DNA of 64,000 bases from Rosa chinensis (lineage: Eukaryota > Streptophyta > Magnoliopsida > Rosales > Rosaceae): the NCBI RefSeq assembly GCF_002994745.2, contig NC_037090.1, positions 41,564,001-41,628,000 of the forward strand, in the 5' to 3' direction. Below, piece after piece: positions 22,440 through 34,023 of this stretch. The notes beneath the pieces are model-generated. The model had not been told where the DNA came from and did not search any database. It worked only from the letters and a program-made list of their open reading frames with translations. Numbering within the stretch: the first letter of the stretch is position 1; every line of letters starts with the position of its first letter. The position numbers were made by a program, and so were the translations under genes.

Positions 22440-25400
22440 TGATACGCTCAAAGCAAGCATATAATTTAACCCTATAAATGTCATCGTTAGTATAGAATAA
22501 GTAGGGATCGTTCTAACCGGGGATTGAGGGTACACCTGTAATTGCAAAAACAACTAAAGAATTAAAATAAGTATAAAGTATTATTTACAAAAATAAAACA
22601 AAGAATATATACAAAATAACAAAATAAGGGGGTTTTAACATTAGGGTTTCCAAAATTAAACTAAACAAAATAAAGAAAATGTAAAAACACATATACAAGG
22701 GTGGAACGCAAGGAACAACGATAAAAACCACAATCATATGAATGAAATCCAATCACAATTCCTATAGTTGATTATCTATGTCATGAGAAAGAAGTTGACC
22801 ATGTGAAACGTTAGAAAGCAAACGATTTCCCATTTTTTACTTTCCTTCAATAATTAATCTAAGTGAAAGCACCTAAATCAATCCTATTGAACATGCAATC
22901 ATAGTCTAGAAAGCTAGCTAATCAAGAACACATTCAACGCATGAAGCATAGAGAAAGGATGTCAACCAAAGTGCGCAACCTAGTTATGAATAAGTTCACC
23001 TATTTGCAATCCTCCTTAATTGATTTCGACTTTTGTCCAAAGCCTTTACTACTTAAATCTCGCTCCAATTACATACATATATCCTAAGTTGGCCACCAAA
23101 GAACACATACATATAAAAGTTTTCTGTAATCCAAAATCAATTAAGCAATCTCACATAAGCAACATATCAATCAATATAAAGAAATCACAACTTTATTTCA
23201 AAATATATAAATGGCCTTTAAACTTTGTCCTTAACGTCATGTTAACTAGAATTCATAAATCTACGAATCAAACAAAGGAAAAGAAAAGAAAGTTTGAAAT
23301 ACACCATGAAAGATGGATGACATGGCCTTGAGACGAAGAACTCGAAGATCTTTGAAAGCAAGCAATCTTCTAGGGACGACACAAGGGTGGATGGCGGATA
23401 GGATCATGATGTATTGCATGACTTCTTCTCCTCCTTGGTTGAGACGCAGAGCTTATGAAGACTAGAGAATGGAGAGAATTTTTCTAATGTTTATTTTCTA
23501 ATGGAGAGAGGTGTGTTGTGGTGGTGTGGTTGTGGTGTTGGTGTTATAAAACATCTAGCATAGGGGGGTTTATATAGGGGAAGGCAAGGCTTCATGAATT
23601 TAATTTCCAAGGAATTTTTTGGTTGCACCACACAGCTCCAACCAATGAATTAATGCCACGTCAGCTCTGCCATGTCACTCAACCAATCAGGAAGCTCCAA
23701 AATAAGTCCATAATCTTTCCAAATATATTATTGCTGATTTTCCCAAGATTTAATATGATTTTATTCACACTTTTCGGCCAAATATCTAGGCATGAACCTA
23801 GACAACGTATTTGGATGCATTTTGGACATTTTCTCCCTTAAATCTCTCCATGGCTTTATCCTTAACATTCTCCCCTTGATTTTCTCTTGATTTTCACATT
23901 AAAATTGCAGATTTTATTCTCTAATTTCAGCCAACATATCTTGAGGGAATTGAGGAATGAATCTGGACTTGTTTCGAGTCTTATCTTGTTGCACAATCCC
24001 TTGAAACTCTCCCTTGATTTTCTCAGCGTAATCTCCTTGATTTCCCATGCAAAAATCAGATTTAATCTCCCATAATATCTTCAAGCCATGTGATCTCCTA
24101 ATGCCTTCAGGTTTCCTAGCCTCATCAGGATTCTTGCGTTGACTTCGGATTCCTAGTTGGACCAGTGATACGTTAAAAGCAAGCGCATAATTTAACCCTG
24201 AAATGTCATCGTTAGTATATAGTAAATAGGGATCGTTCTATTCCGGGGATTGAGGGTACACCTGTAATTGCAAAAACAAATTAATAAAAGTAAAAAGTAT
24301 TATTTACAAAAATAAAACAAAGAATAAAAATATATACAAATGAACACAAAAGGGGGGTTTTAGGATTATTAAATTAAAAACTAAAATAAATAAAATAAAG
24401 AAAATGTAAAAAACATATATACACGGGTGGAATGAGAGAACAAAGATCAAAACCGAAACTATGATCAAATTCGATTAAATCCTAATATTGTTCATCTAAG
24501 TCATGAGAAATGAGTTGATCATGTGAAATATTCGAAAGCAAATAATTTCCCATTTTTACTTTTCAATGCTAATTAACCAAAGTGAAAGCACAAAGATTAA
24601 TCCTATCAAACATGTAATCAAGCCCTAGAAAGCTAGTCAATCATGACATGTTTAACGCATAAAAAACACATGGAAAGGCTATCAACTCAAGTGTGCAACT
24701 TAGTATGAAAATGTCCACCTAATTGCAATCCTCTTTAATTAAATTCGGTTTTTGTCCAAAACCTTTACTACTTCGATTCAAGTTACACAAAACAAAAAGT
24801 TGATTTCATGTTCTTAAATCTAGCACCATTCATATCAAAACCCTAAGTGTTTCGAACCACATAAAATTAAAATACAAAAGATATCTATAAAGCAAATTTA
24901 ATCAAAAAAACTCACATAAGCAACTCTCGAATTACAATATAAGAGTCGAAATTCTCATTTAATCATAAAAATTCCAGAAATAATAATTTTGTTCAATCAT
25001 GAATGTCAACTAAAACAAAACCAACGAAATTCAAAGCAAAGGTTACAAAGTAGAGATCGAATTACACCGTGGATGGAAGATGAGGATGGATGATTTTCGT
25101 TGTGATCCTTGAAGCTTGAAAGCAAGTCTTCAATGGTGGATGGTGGAGGAATAGGTCAAGGTTCCTTCCTCTCCCTTTGGCCTTGCTTGAACTCCGTGGC
25201 TTGCTTTAGAGGATGGAGAGAATTTTTCTGATGTTTATTTTCTAATGGAGAGAGGTGTGTTGTGGTGTGATGGTGTTGTTGTGTGATGGTGTATGGTGTA
25301 TGATGGTGTTGTTGAGAATGCTCCTATTTATAGGAGGATGACAACTTAGTCTCCAAGTCTTCAAGATTGATCCACACAGCATTAGCCAATCAGATAACGC

Positions 25401-26269
25401 CACGTCAGCTCTGCTATGTCATCCAACCAATAAGAAACCTCCAGTTTAACACCTTGATTTAGGGAGATTATTTTTGAATTAATTGCATGATTATTTTCTG
25501 ATTTATCTCCTCAAATAACTATCCAATCATGCCACACAGCTTTGACCAATCACAGAATGCCATGTCAGCTCTACCATGTCACTCAACCAATCAAAAAGCT
25601 CCAAAATAAATCCATAATCTTTCCAAATATATTATTGCTGATTTTCCCAAGATTTAATCTGATTTTTCTCTTAATTTTCGGCCAAAATACTCTTAAGTGA
25701 AAATATGAATGAATCTGGACTTGTTTTGGACCTTTTCTCCCTTAAATCTCTCCATGGCGTCATTATCCTTGATCCTCTCTTGATTTTTGACATTAACTCC
25801 ATGATTTTCACATTATCTCCATGATTTCCCATGCAAAAATCAGATTTAATCTCCCATAATATCTCCCACGTCATCATGTTGTCTCCCAATGCCTTCAGGT
25901 TTCCTAGCCTCATCAGGATTCCTGCGTTGACTGGGATTCCTAGTTGGATCAGGAAAACTCCATTTCTTCATTTCAGCTCATTTCTTCTCCATTTATTTCA
26001 ATGTACCTATAAAATAAAAACTAAATTAAAAATGATTAAATAAAGGAAATAACTAAGAAAAATATGAGGAAATAATTATTAAAATGTCGCATAAAAGTGC
26101 TCCTATCAACCAGGAATACTCCATTTCTTCATTTCAGCTCATTTCTTTGTCATTTATTCCAATGTACCTAGAAAATAAAAATTACATTAAAATTTATTTA
26201 TTTAAGGAAATAACTAAGTAAAATATGAGGAAATAACTATTAAAGCATCGCATTAAAATGCTCTTATCA
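22440..26269 (-). mobile_element. Family-A solo LTR carrying a nested family-A LTR
   Basis: Runs TGATACGCTC...CTCTTATCA with perfect TSD TTGAA (22435-22439 and 26270-26274). Without the nested copy (24176-26108 plus one TSD) it is about 1.9 kb. It sits in intron 2 of the RFC1 fragment and has no coding capacity. Confidence 0.92.
24176..26108 (-). mobile_element. Family-A solo LTR, nested in a family-A LTR
   Basis: Runs TGATACGTTAAAAG...GCTCCTATCA, 1933 bp, with perfect TSD ACCAG (24171-24175 and 26109-26113). It has the same orientation as its host LTR and is inserted near the host's 5' end on its own strand. Confidence 0.93.
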
Positions 26270-26750
26270 TTGAAGATCATTTGAAAAACGTTGTGTGACA
26301 AATTATTACCAGGATGAAGCTGTTCAGGAAGTTGTGGAGTTCATGAATACTTACTCCATTAGTCAGGATGACTATGATACTATCGTAGAGTTATCAAAAT
26401 TTCAGGTAATCCCAACTAACCAAGTGGAGCGTGATTATTGTAACAGTTCTAGAATTTGATTTTTTCTTTCGATACTTTTTTTTATGTATCAGGGGCATCC
26501 AAATCCGCTGGATTGTGTCCAGCCGGCTGTAAAAGCAGCTCTGACAAAAGCATACAAAGAAGGAAGCAAATCAAGGATGACACGAGTTGCAGAGTTTGTC
26601 ACTTTCCCTGGAATGAAAAAGGCTCCTAAGAAGAGGATTGCAGATATTTTAGAACCATCTGACGATGTAATTGGAGAGAACAATGATGATACAGAGGTTC
26701 TAAGTGAAGAAGAAAATTCATCTGATACAGAGGACTTGGGTACGTTTTTT

Positions 26751-27376
26751 TATTTTCAGATTGTTGCTGATTCATTATCTATCTTCAGAATACTGCTTTA
26801 TTGTGGGGCTTTTTCAGCTTTAGGCAATTTGTCAGAACTATAAATCCTCATATGTTCTGAAGAGTGAGTTTCATAAAAAGGTGTTGCCTTTGCCCTGAGC
26901 TGTATGAGGTGAAATGGACATAGTATAGGGTGACATCTGTACTTGGCACATGTTCCATGAGTATATGTGAAGTTATCTAAATTTGCCAAAAGGATAGGAA
27001 ATGCAGGACATAGCATGGGTGATATCTGAACTTGGCACATGTTCCATGAGTTTTAGTTATTTTATTTTCAGATTGTTGCTGATTCATTATCTATCTTCAG
27101 AATATTGCTTTATTGTGGGGCTTTTTTAGGTTTAGGCAATTTGTCAGTAACTATAAGTCCTCATATGTGCTGAAGAGTGAGTTTCATAAAAAGGTGTTGC
27201 CTTTGCCCTGAGCTGTATGAGGTGCAATGGACATAGTATAGGGTGACATCTGTACTTGGCACATGTTCCATGAGTATATGTGATTTTATCTAAATTTGCC
27301 AAAAGGATAAGAAATGCAGGACATAGCATGGGTGATATCTGAACTTGGCACATGTTCCATGAGTTTATGTGATGTT
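26751..27376 (+). repeat. Tandem duplication (313-bp period) in an RFC1 intron
   Basis: Two copies start with TATTTTCAGATTGTTGCTG at 26751 and 27064. Each contains a further direct repeat of about 88 bp around ACTTGGCACATGTTCCATGAG. Copies differ by few substitutions. Confidence 0.9.
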
Positions 27377-28334
27377 ATCTAAATTTGCCAAAAGTATAGG
27401 AAGTGCAGAAAACATGTTTGTAGATGTGCTGTGCTCTGAACATGTTTGCACAGTCTCTCCCCACACTGGTGTGCAATATCCTTGTGGCAACGATCATTTC
27501 AGCAGGCTAACATTAGCTCTTGCTTCTTGTAGAGCCTTATTGTGTGAGAAGTTCAAACTTTTTGTGAGGCTGTGTTATGATGGAAATTTTTGTGTGGTGT
27601 GGATGGTAATGAATAAGGGAGTTTTTGAGGGAGCTAGAGGTGAGGAGGTGTAGACCATTTGTGGGAGTGTTATTTGGCTTCACTGTGGGAATCTGCTTCT
27701 CCTGAATTCAGTGATAGGTCCATATATTCTTTGTTGTTGAATTGGAAAGCTACTGTAATCTAGTGCTTGGTGTCCCTTTTCCTTGTTTTTCTTTGTATTA
27801 CGTTAAGTTGCTTTGTTTTAGTTGTTTTCTTTCAGTTGCCGTTAGGTTGGTAATCTTTCCATGACATCTCCAACAGGAGCAGACTCTGCACTGAGTTTTA
27901 ATGATGTATTATATGGGTTGGAAAAGATTTGAATCATCCTTTTGAATGCAGCTCCATTGTTGTTGACTATCTGCTAACTCGTTGACTGAGTGATTGGTCT
28001 TTTTGCAATGTAACAGAAAGCTCTGCTGTCAGGGAGAAGGTGCAAGAGGAACTTCAAAGTTTGAATAAAAAAGGTAGGAAATTTCCTCCATAGATGAAAC
28101 TAAATTCAAGTGCATGTGTTATTTTGAGAAGTTGGGCATGCATATTTATCCCAGAATGCATTATTTATGCATTCTTGTTGCTATGTAGGAGTGCAAGTTC
28201 AATTGGATTTGAAGTGTGCAGCAAATCCAAGTGCCAAGAGGACACCAGCTGGAAAAGGTAAATGTGGTTCTTCTGGTGCCTCTGAGAAAAAAGGTGGCCG
28301 AGGTTTAGGGTCTGGTTCCAAAAGAAAGAGATGA

Positions 28335-28556
28335 GGATAGATAAAATAAGAGGTGACTTTTCCACTGTGGTTTCCGTTACCTTATATGATCTATGTAAAT
28401 AGATATTTCCTCCGAACATACAAGATTTTTGGTAGGTTACTTGGGAGGATGATAGGTTCTTCGTTACTAGTTACATGTTTCAAACGTTACTGGGAACATA
28501 AATATTCTTTTAGATGTTTCGAGGATATTGAGTAAATTTTGGAAACAAAGAGGAAA
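28335..28556 (+). other. 3' flank of the RFC1 fragment
   Basis: AT-rich non-coding sequence between the RFC1 stop and the start of the next LTR-like element. Nothing further seen. Confidence 0.5.
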
Positions 28557-30760
28557 TGTGACGGGACTTGCTGTAGATTTCACATTGAAATCCAGAGTGG
28601 CTCTGTGGGGCCCACTTTAAGAGAGACTGAACCGAAAATTTGGCAAAATCACTGCTGAAAATGGACTTTCCAAAACTTGTTGGGAACAAAACGCTTAAAA
28701 ACAATAACGTTCATCCTCAAATTCTTAGAGCCTATGTGCCTTCCACATTCACAATAAATGGGTCACAGTCCTTAAATCTTAATCACTAAATTATCATACA
28801 TATTGAGATATTGAGCAATTTGTTTAAAATCATAAATCGGTTGGATAAATTTAACGACTAGTACTTCACATGTAGCTCTCACCAAGCAGCTATAGGGTTA
28901 ACGTCACCCGTAGCACTCATTAGGTAGTCACGGGAAGCTACTAGATTTGCTATATCCATCGATGACCTTGAGTCATCTCCATAGCACTCATCGGCAACCA
29001 TTTGGTTCAAACTAAAAACTCACACACAGACATAAAGATCTCAAATCATAAACAAACATATCTAGACCACCAATATATCCCCTCTCTTTGCAGTGCTTCG
29101 ATGACAACCATGGTCACCAATACATCCCCTCTCTTCTGGTGCCTCAATAACGAAAATGACCATCATTACATCTCCTCTCTTTTGGTGCCTCATCTCCCAC
29201 CATGGCTACTCATCCATCTCCTCTCTTCTTGGTGTCACAAATTGAAACTACTCGTCCATCTCATCTCTTTTAGTGTATTCAATAACATAGCAAATCAAAC
29301 CGAAGTAATTACTAAAATCATATTTATCAAATAAAGTTAACCAATGATCATAACATCTATATCGCAAGACATAAATAACCATTAAAGATTAGGGAAAAAG
29401 ATACAAACAGTACCCAACCTATGGGCCACTAGTAACTTTCGTACCTCAACTTCAAAAACTATCACTTTAGTACCCAGGTTATCTAGCCCGACCCAACTTT
29501 AGTACCTAAAACACTGTTGGCCGTTACGGAGTTAGTAAATTGTCAAATTTTGAGGGGTATTCTCGTCATTTCACTAGATTTCTTCTTCTTCTTCTTCTTC
29601 CTCAAGCTCTCTTCATTTTCTGCTGGGCGGGCTGCACAGGCGCGGGGCGCGGGTGGGCTGCGCAGGCGTGGGACACGGGGAGCGGGGCTGCTGATGTGGG
29701 GGCAGTAGGTGTTGTGAGTGCAGGCGGGGAGCTAGGTGATGCGCTGGGCGAGGTTGGGCACCGACTCGGCCTGGTGTGCTGATCTGGCCGGCTATGGGGC
29801 TGCTGCACGGCAGGTGGGGCTGGAGAGGAGGAGGCGCGGGGCTGTTATCAACTAAAACCTCAAACACCACAGCCGCATCTCTTCAGACTTCAGTTCTCTC
29901 TTTCTCTCTTCGCGTCTCTGCTGTTGTTTTGCTTCTTCGCGGCTTCCTCAACGAACGAACGACCAAGACTTGAAGGCTTGAACTCCAGATTGAAGGCTTG
30001 AAGCTTGAACTCCAGATTGAAGAGAAGGCTTGAACTCCGATCCAGATTGAAGGCTTGATCCAACTGTACCATGGTGTGAAGGAGAAGGCTTGAACTCCGA
30101 TCCAGATTGAAGGCGTGCAGCAACTGTAGCATGAAGGAGGAGAGAGAGAGAGAGTACCCATGTGAGGGTCGGTTTGCAGGAGGAGAGAGAGAAGGAAAAA
30201 AAAAAAAAAAAAAAGAACAGTACCATGGTGTGAAGGAGAAGAGAGATGAACTGTGGAAGGTGGGGTCGGTTTGCAGGAGAGAAAAAAATGAACAGTACCA
30301 TGTGAGGGTCGGTTTGCAGGAGGAGAGAGAGAAGGAAAAAAAATTGAACAGTACCAGGGTGTGAAGGAGAAGAGAGATGAACAGTAGAATGACAGATTTA
30401 CCCTTGCAAAGTTAACACCGTTAATGGCGAAGTGGACGGCATGTATGAATGTTGGGTCGGGCTAGATAACCTGGGTACTAAAGTGATAGTTTTTGAAGTT
30501 GAGGTACGAAAGTTACTAGTGGCCCATAGGTTGTGTACTGTTTGTATCTTTTTCCCTAAAGATTATGAAATATCTAAAAAAAATTTCTAATCATAATTAA
30601 TACTCAAATCAGATACTCACATAAAAAATAAAATAATTTTTGCAAAAAATAATTAATTCTAGCAACCTAATGAAAAAAAAATGCGACTATTCAACGGTCC
30701 AATTATCACGAATCAAAACCCGAAAGTTCCAAAACTACAGAATTTCAATCAATGTCAAAC
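28557..30760 (+). mobile_element. Old B/C-class LTR, 5' part, interrupted by a MULE
   Basis: Starts TGTGACGGG after flank GGAAA, and shares CCGAAAATT(T/C)GGC with the element at 17272. Private minisatellites are at 28870-28990 and about 29090-29270 (pattern 'cccctctctt' with 'ggtgcctc'). A MULE interrupts it at 29392. Its 3' part appears to be the reverse-strand sequence at 36616-37278 and 33742-34023, displaced by the inversion. Confidence 0.55.
29392..30556. mobile_element. Non-autonomous Mutator-like element (MULE) with 106-bp TIRs
   Basis: TIRs at 29392-29497 and 30451-30556 begin GGGAAAAAGATACAAACAG and differ at one base over 106 bp. The element is flanked by a perfect 9-bp TSD, TAAAGATTA (29383-29391 and 30557-30565), the Mutator hallmark. 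The 1165-bp element has no transposase. Its interior is a GC-rich block (about 29625-29850) and short direct repeats (30000-30370, TTGAACTCC and GGTCGGTTTGCAGGAG units). The GC-rich block could be captured host sequence, but I recognise no gene. Confidence 0.95.
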
Positions 30761-30765
30761 GATCA

Positions 30766-32661
30766 TGATAGGAGCATAAATGCCATGTTTATGATGTTTA
30801 ACTCCCTATATTTTGCTAAGTTATTTCCTTTAACTTGATCAATTTAACTTAGTTTGTGTTTTATAGGTAAAATGGAGTCTCAAAGTCCAAAAATGACTAA
30901 GGAAGGCACAAGTGACACAGAAATGAAGAAACATGAAGAAATAGAAATTCTCCTAGTTTGACTAGGAAAAGGAATCTTAGTTGGAGTTAGGAGTCTGAAG
31001 CTGACTTGGACTAAGAGTTGTACTTGAACAAAGAATCCCAATTCTACTCGATAAGGAAACCTGGTGTGACAAGGAGTCCCTGTTGGACAAAGATTACTCA
31101 AGAAGGTTCCGGAAGAGTGTAGAAGCGTCTCGGGGAAGAAGTTTGTATTTGATTAGGAAAGCTGATTGCATATGGAGTCCTGATCATACTAGGAGACCTA
31201 TGGAAGGTAGGAGACGTCTTGGAACATTCATGAAGCATCTAGAAGTGGTGTGAAGATCATGTGCAAGTCATGTGCCGTGCAATATATATATAACTCAGAT
31301 TTTGGAATCAAGAGTTTGGATTTCGGATTTGAATTGGATTTCGTTTTTTCATGAGATTCTTGAAGTTTCTAGGGACTTTTTGATGTCAAGACTTCATGGA
31401 ATGCATATTAGACACGGTTTGGAGATGATGATGCAGCTTTGATGATGTGGAATTAATTTATTGGCTAAGGGATGTGTCAACCAATCAGAAAATTAGAAGG
31501 AAAACCCAAATCAACACAAACTAGGAGAACTCAAGTAGGAATGAATTGGGAGAGCCTTTGACGTTCCATTATATAAAGAAACATCTTTCTAACGTCAAAG
31601 GTTCACCATATTTTCTCCACAATTTCGATTCCTCACTTGTGTGTTCTTGTGTTTCAGGTTTTCATATCTTCAAGTTGCTAGCCGTGCCATCCTCCATCCT
31701 TGCTGTGAATTCCACCTTGTGCCGTCACCTTGGAGCTTCTTTGGATCTTTGGGACATGACTAAGGGTTGTTCATACCACCTTCCATATGTATTCTTCATG
31801 GTCTTGTGTTCTTTTAGATAGAAATTCTACTTTTGATTTTCTTTGTGTAAAACCGAAACCATGAGTATGCAATCTGATTTTTGGATTCAATTTTAATGTT
31901 CTTTTCAATGTTTGATTTGTTTATGTGTTCTTGAATATTGTTGGTTGCCAAAACTATGGAATGATGATTTGATTTTGTTTGGTTGATATCTTTTATGTGC
32001 CTTTATTCTTTGGTTCGAAACATTGAGTGATTGCATGTAATTGGAGTTAGTAATTAGGTTTATGCTTTGTAACCCTAATTCAATTAAGTAGTAAAGGATT
32101 AGGACATAAGTCGAAATCAGGTTGTTTTGCATTGAATTGACTTGCTTTGAGTACTTGGTTTTGCATGATTATCAACTAAACTCTCACATGAACTTAATGA
32201 TTTGAAATTTGAGTTTGCATGGTTTCTTTGATTGTGTAAAACCTGTTTTCGAAATATATTGTTTGAGTGCTTTGCTTGATCAATTGTGTTAAGGGAAGTA
32301 AAATAAGGGACATTGTTTGCTTTTAACTTTGTTTCTTGGTTGATAACATTCCATGGTAACCAATAAGACTAAAGGATGCATGAGTGAATTGATCTTGATG
32401 AATTGTTTTCCAAAATTCTTCTTTTTCCCACCTTTGTAAATAAAAATGTTTTATGTTCTTTATGTTTTCTGAAAATTTCAATTTTAATCTTAAAAACCCC
32501 CCTTTTTACTTTACGTTTTGTGTTTTTGTACATGTGTAGCTCAATTTAGGTTTTCTAGGTAGCATGATACCGTAAATATACTTGTTAATAATCTGAAAAT
32601 ACACTTTAATTTCGTAAAATATAGCTTAGGAATTAATTTTGCCGAAATATATGCCTTGGTG
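30766..32661 (+). mobile_element. Family-A LTR, 5' part (split by the inversion)
   Basis: Starts TGATAGGAGCATAAATGCC after flank GATCA (30761-30765). Family landmarks follow in plus orientation ('tagttggagttagg', 'gactaaagga'). The 3' terminus is missing; instead copia sequence begins at about 32667. The missing 3' part lies inverted at 37279-37681, with flank TGATC, the complement of GATCA. Confidence 0.85.
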
Positions 32662-32666
32662 TTTTG

Positions 32667-33732
32667 TAGGAATTGTTTTTCAGTATTTGAGATGTACGAT
32701 TGATATGGGCTTGTTCTATCCCTATAGAGAGATGATGGATTCGGATCCATCACACACCAGAAACGCCGCTAACGCTGGCCTGCGTTCTCTATCCTCATCC
32801 CAAAACGATATAAGTGTTTTGGAAGGTTTTGCTGATGTTGGGTACCTCTCTGACCCACACAAAGGTCGCTCCCAAACTGGTTAAGTGTTTACCATGGGAA
32901 AAGACCTTGATATCTTAGAGGTCTATAGAACAGACCGTAGTCGCTATATCTTCGAACCATGCATAAATTATTGCTCTTCACGAAGTGGTTCGTGAATGTT
33001 TATGGATTGGATCCATCATCAAGCATATTTGAACAATTGTGGTTTGAAGTCTACCACAAGAGGAGCCTACCATAAGATGAGCCTACGAGCATTTAGGATA
33101 ATGTTGTTCGTTTTGAACAAATGAAGCAAGGCTACATCAAAAGCGACAACACCAAGCATAATCAGCAACAGCAGACTCTCCTCAAATACCAAAGTGAACT
33201 AGGTTCAATCTGAGGATAATGCGGTAGACTTGTTTACTAAGTCATTGCCCAAATCCACGTTCGAGAAACATGTGGCAAGAATTGGCTTGCGGAAATTATC
33301 TGAACTCCCATGATCGTAGTCATCGTAGTCATCAGGGGGAGACGCAGACATCAGGAGGAGATGTCTACATGTTCACCTTGAAACGTGAAGGGTGTGTTGT
33401 GCTTTTTTTCCCCTTCGACCGAGGTTATTTTTATCCCACTGGGTTTTTGTTACTCGGCAAGGTTTTTAACAAGGCAACGAGAGAAGCACCGCGTTTGGGC
33501 AATACAAGGGGGAGTGTTCAAGTAAACCCTAATTTGTGTTTGGCCTAAACTCTAGGTTACTTGCTCTAGTGGTAATAGGGTTAAATTAAAAGGATTTAGA
33601 ATCCTATTCAATATACGATTACTTTTCTTGTATGATTGAGATTCTATGCATTGTAATCCTCTATATAAAGAGACCCCTATTATCAATGAGAACACACAGC
33701 GATTTCCTCTAAATTTTAGTTTCTGTACAACA
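32667..33732 (+). mobile_element. 3' part of a Ty1/copia element (RNase H and 3' LTR), inverted piece
   Basis: The translation shows QYLRCTIDMGLFYPYREMM, then SVLEGFADVGYLSDPHKGRSQTG: the end of RT and the RNase H domain of plant copia pol, with frame breaks after 32884. The C-terminal end (FEKHVARIGLRKLSEL) is near 33260-33310, followed by a polypurine tract (AAGGGGGAG, 33506-33514) and the 3' LTR. The protein starts exactly where the minus-strand copia piece at 37687 stops. Confidence 0.9.
33515..33732 (+). repeat. 3' LTR of the copia element
   Basis: 218 bp, TGTTCAAGTAAACC...TGTACAACA, preceded by a good polypurine tract. It is the direct counterpart of the LTR at 56933-57179 on the minus strand. 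The next bases, GTCTC (33733-33737), are the complement of GAGAC found beyond the other LTR. Confidence 0.93.
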
Positions 33733-34023
33733 GTCTCAACATTTATAGGCAAACAAGGATGTTATAGGTAAACTCATTTTGTTATGCCTCATACATAGAT
33801 TTACATGTTTGCTAATCATTTGGACGGTGAACGACTAAATTTTCAGTTTTTGCTTTCATTTCAAACATTTATGGGCCCTAAAAATGACTTTTTCTTTGAT
33901 TCATTTTTTGAGAAAACTTTCTTCTCGGAAGTTGTAGAGAATGTTGAATCGAGCCTGTAGTCACGAAGCATGCTAAAATCAGATATCATATGAACGAATT
34001 ATGGTATGAGGAAATTAGGTTAC
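33733..34023 (-). mobile_element. Family-D LTR start (9 bp) and old B/C-class LTR 3' part
   Basis: GTCTCAACA (33733-33741) is the complement of TGTTGAGAC, the start of the family-D LTR that continues at 57185. Beyond it, 33742-34023 read on the minus strand resembles the 3' part of B-class LTRs and is continued at 36616 after the solo LTR at 34024. Confidence 0.6.

Larger units (their letters stand above)
20811..28334 (+). pseudogene. RFC1: Replication factor C subunit 1, C-terminal fragment with a stop codon
   Basis: RFC1 is the large subunit of the nuclear clamp loader that places PCNA on DNA. Six exons carry only its C-terminal domain: 20811-20935 (RFGGWLGKNS...LLASRES), 22300-22372 (EYLPLLLKRL), 26313-26405 (EFMNTYSISQ), 26493-26739 (GHPNPLD...GMKKAPKKRI), 28017-28073 and 28189-28334 (ending SGSKRKR-stop). 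All introns are GT-AG and the phases close, 741 nt in all. An in-frame TGA stands at 22310-22312. The codon spanning the exon 1/2 junction reads TGG where Arg is usual. Both changes fit C-to-T at CpG. The BRCT and AAA+ exons are absent, the lyase gene lying just upstream. Intron 1 holds LINE debris and intron 2 nested LTRs. Probably a dead partial copy; a functional RFC1 should exist elsewhere. Confidence 0.9.

Noticed and set aside
29517..29870. Ala/Gly- or Pro/Ser-rich open frames on both strands
   Set aside because: By-products of the GC-rich MULE cargo; frames on both strands are open only because of base composition.
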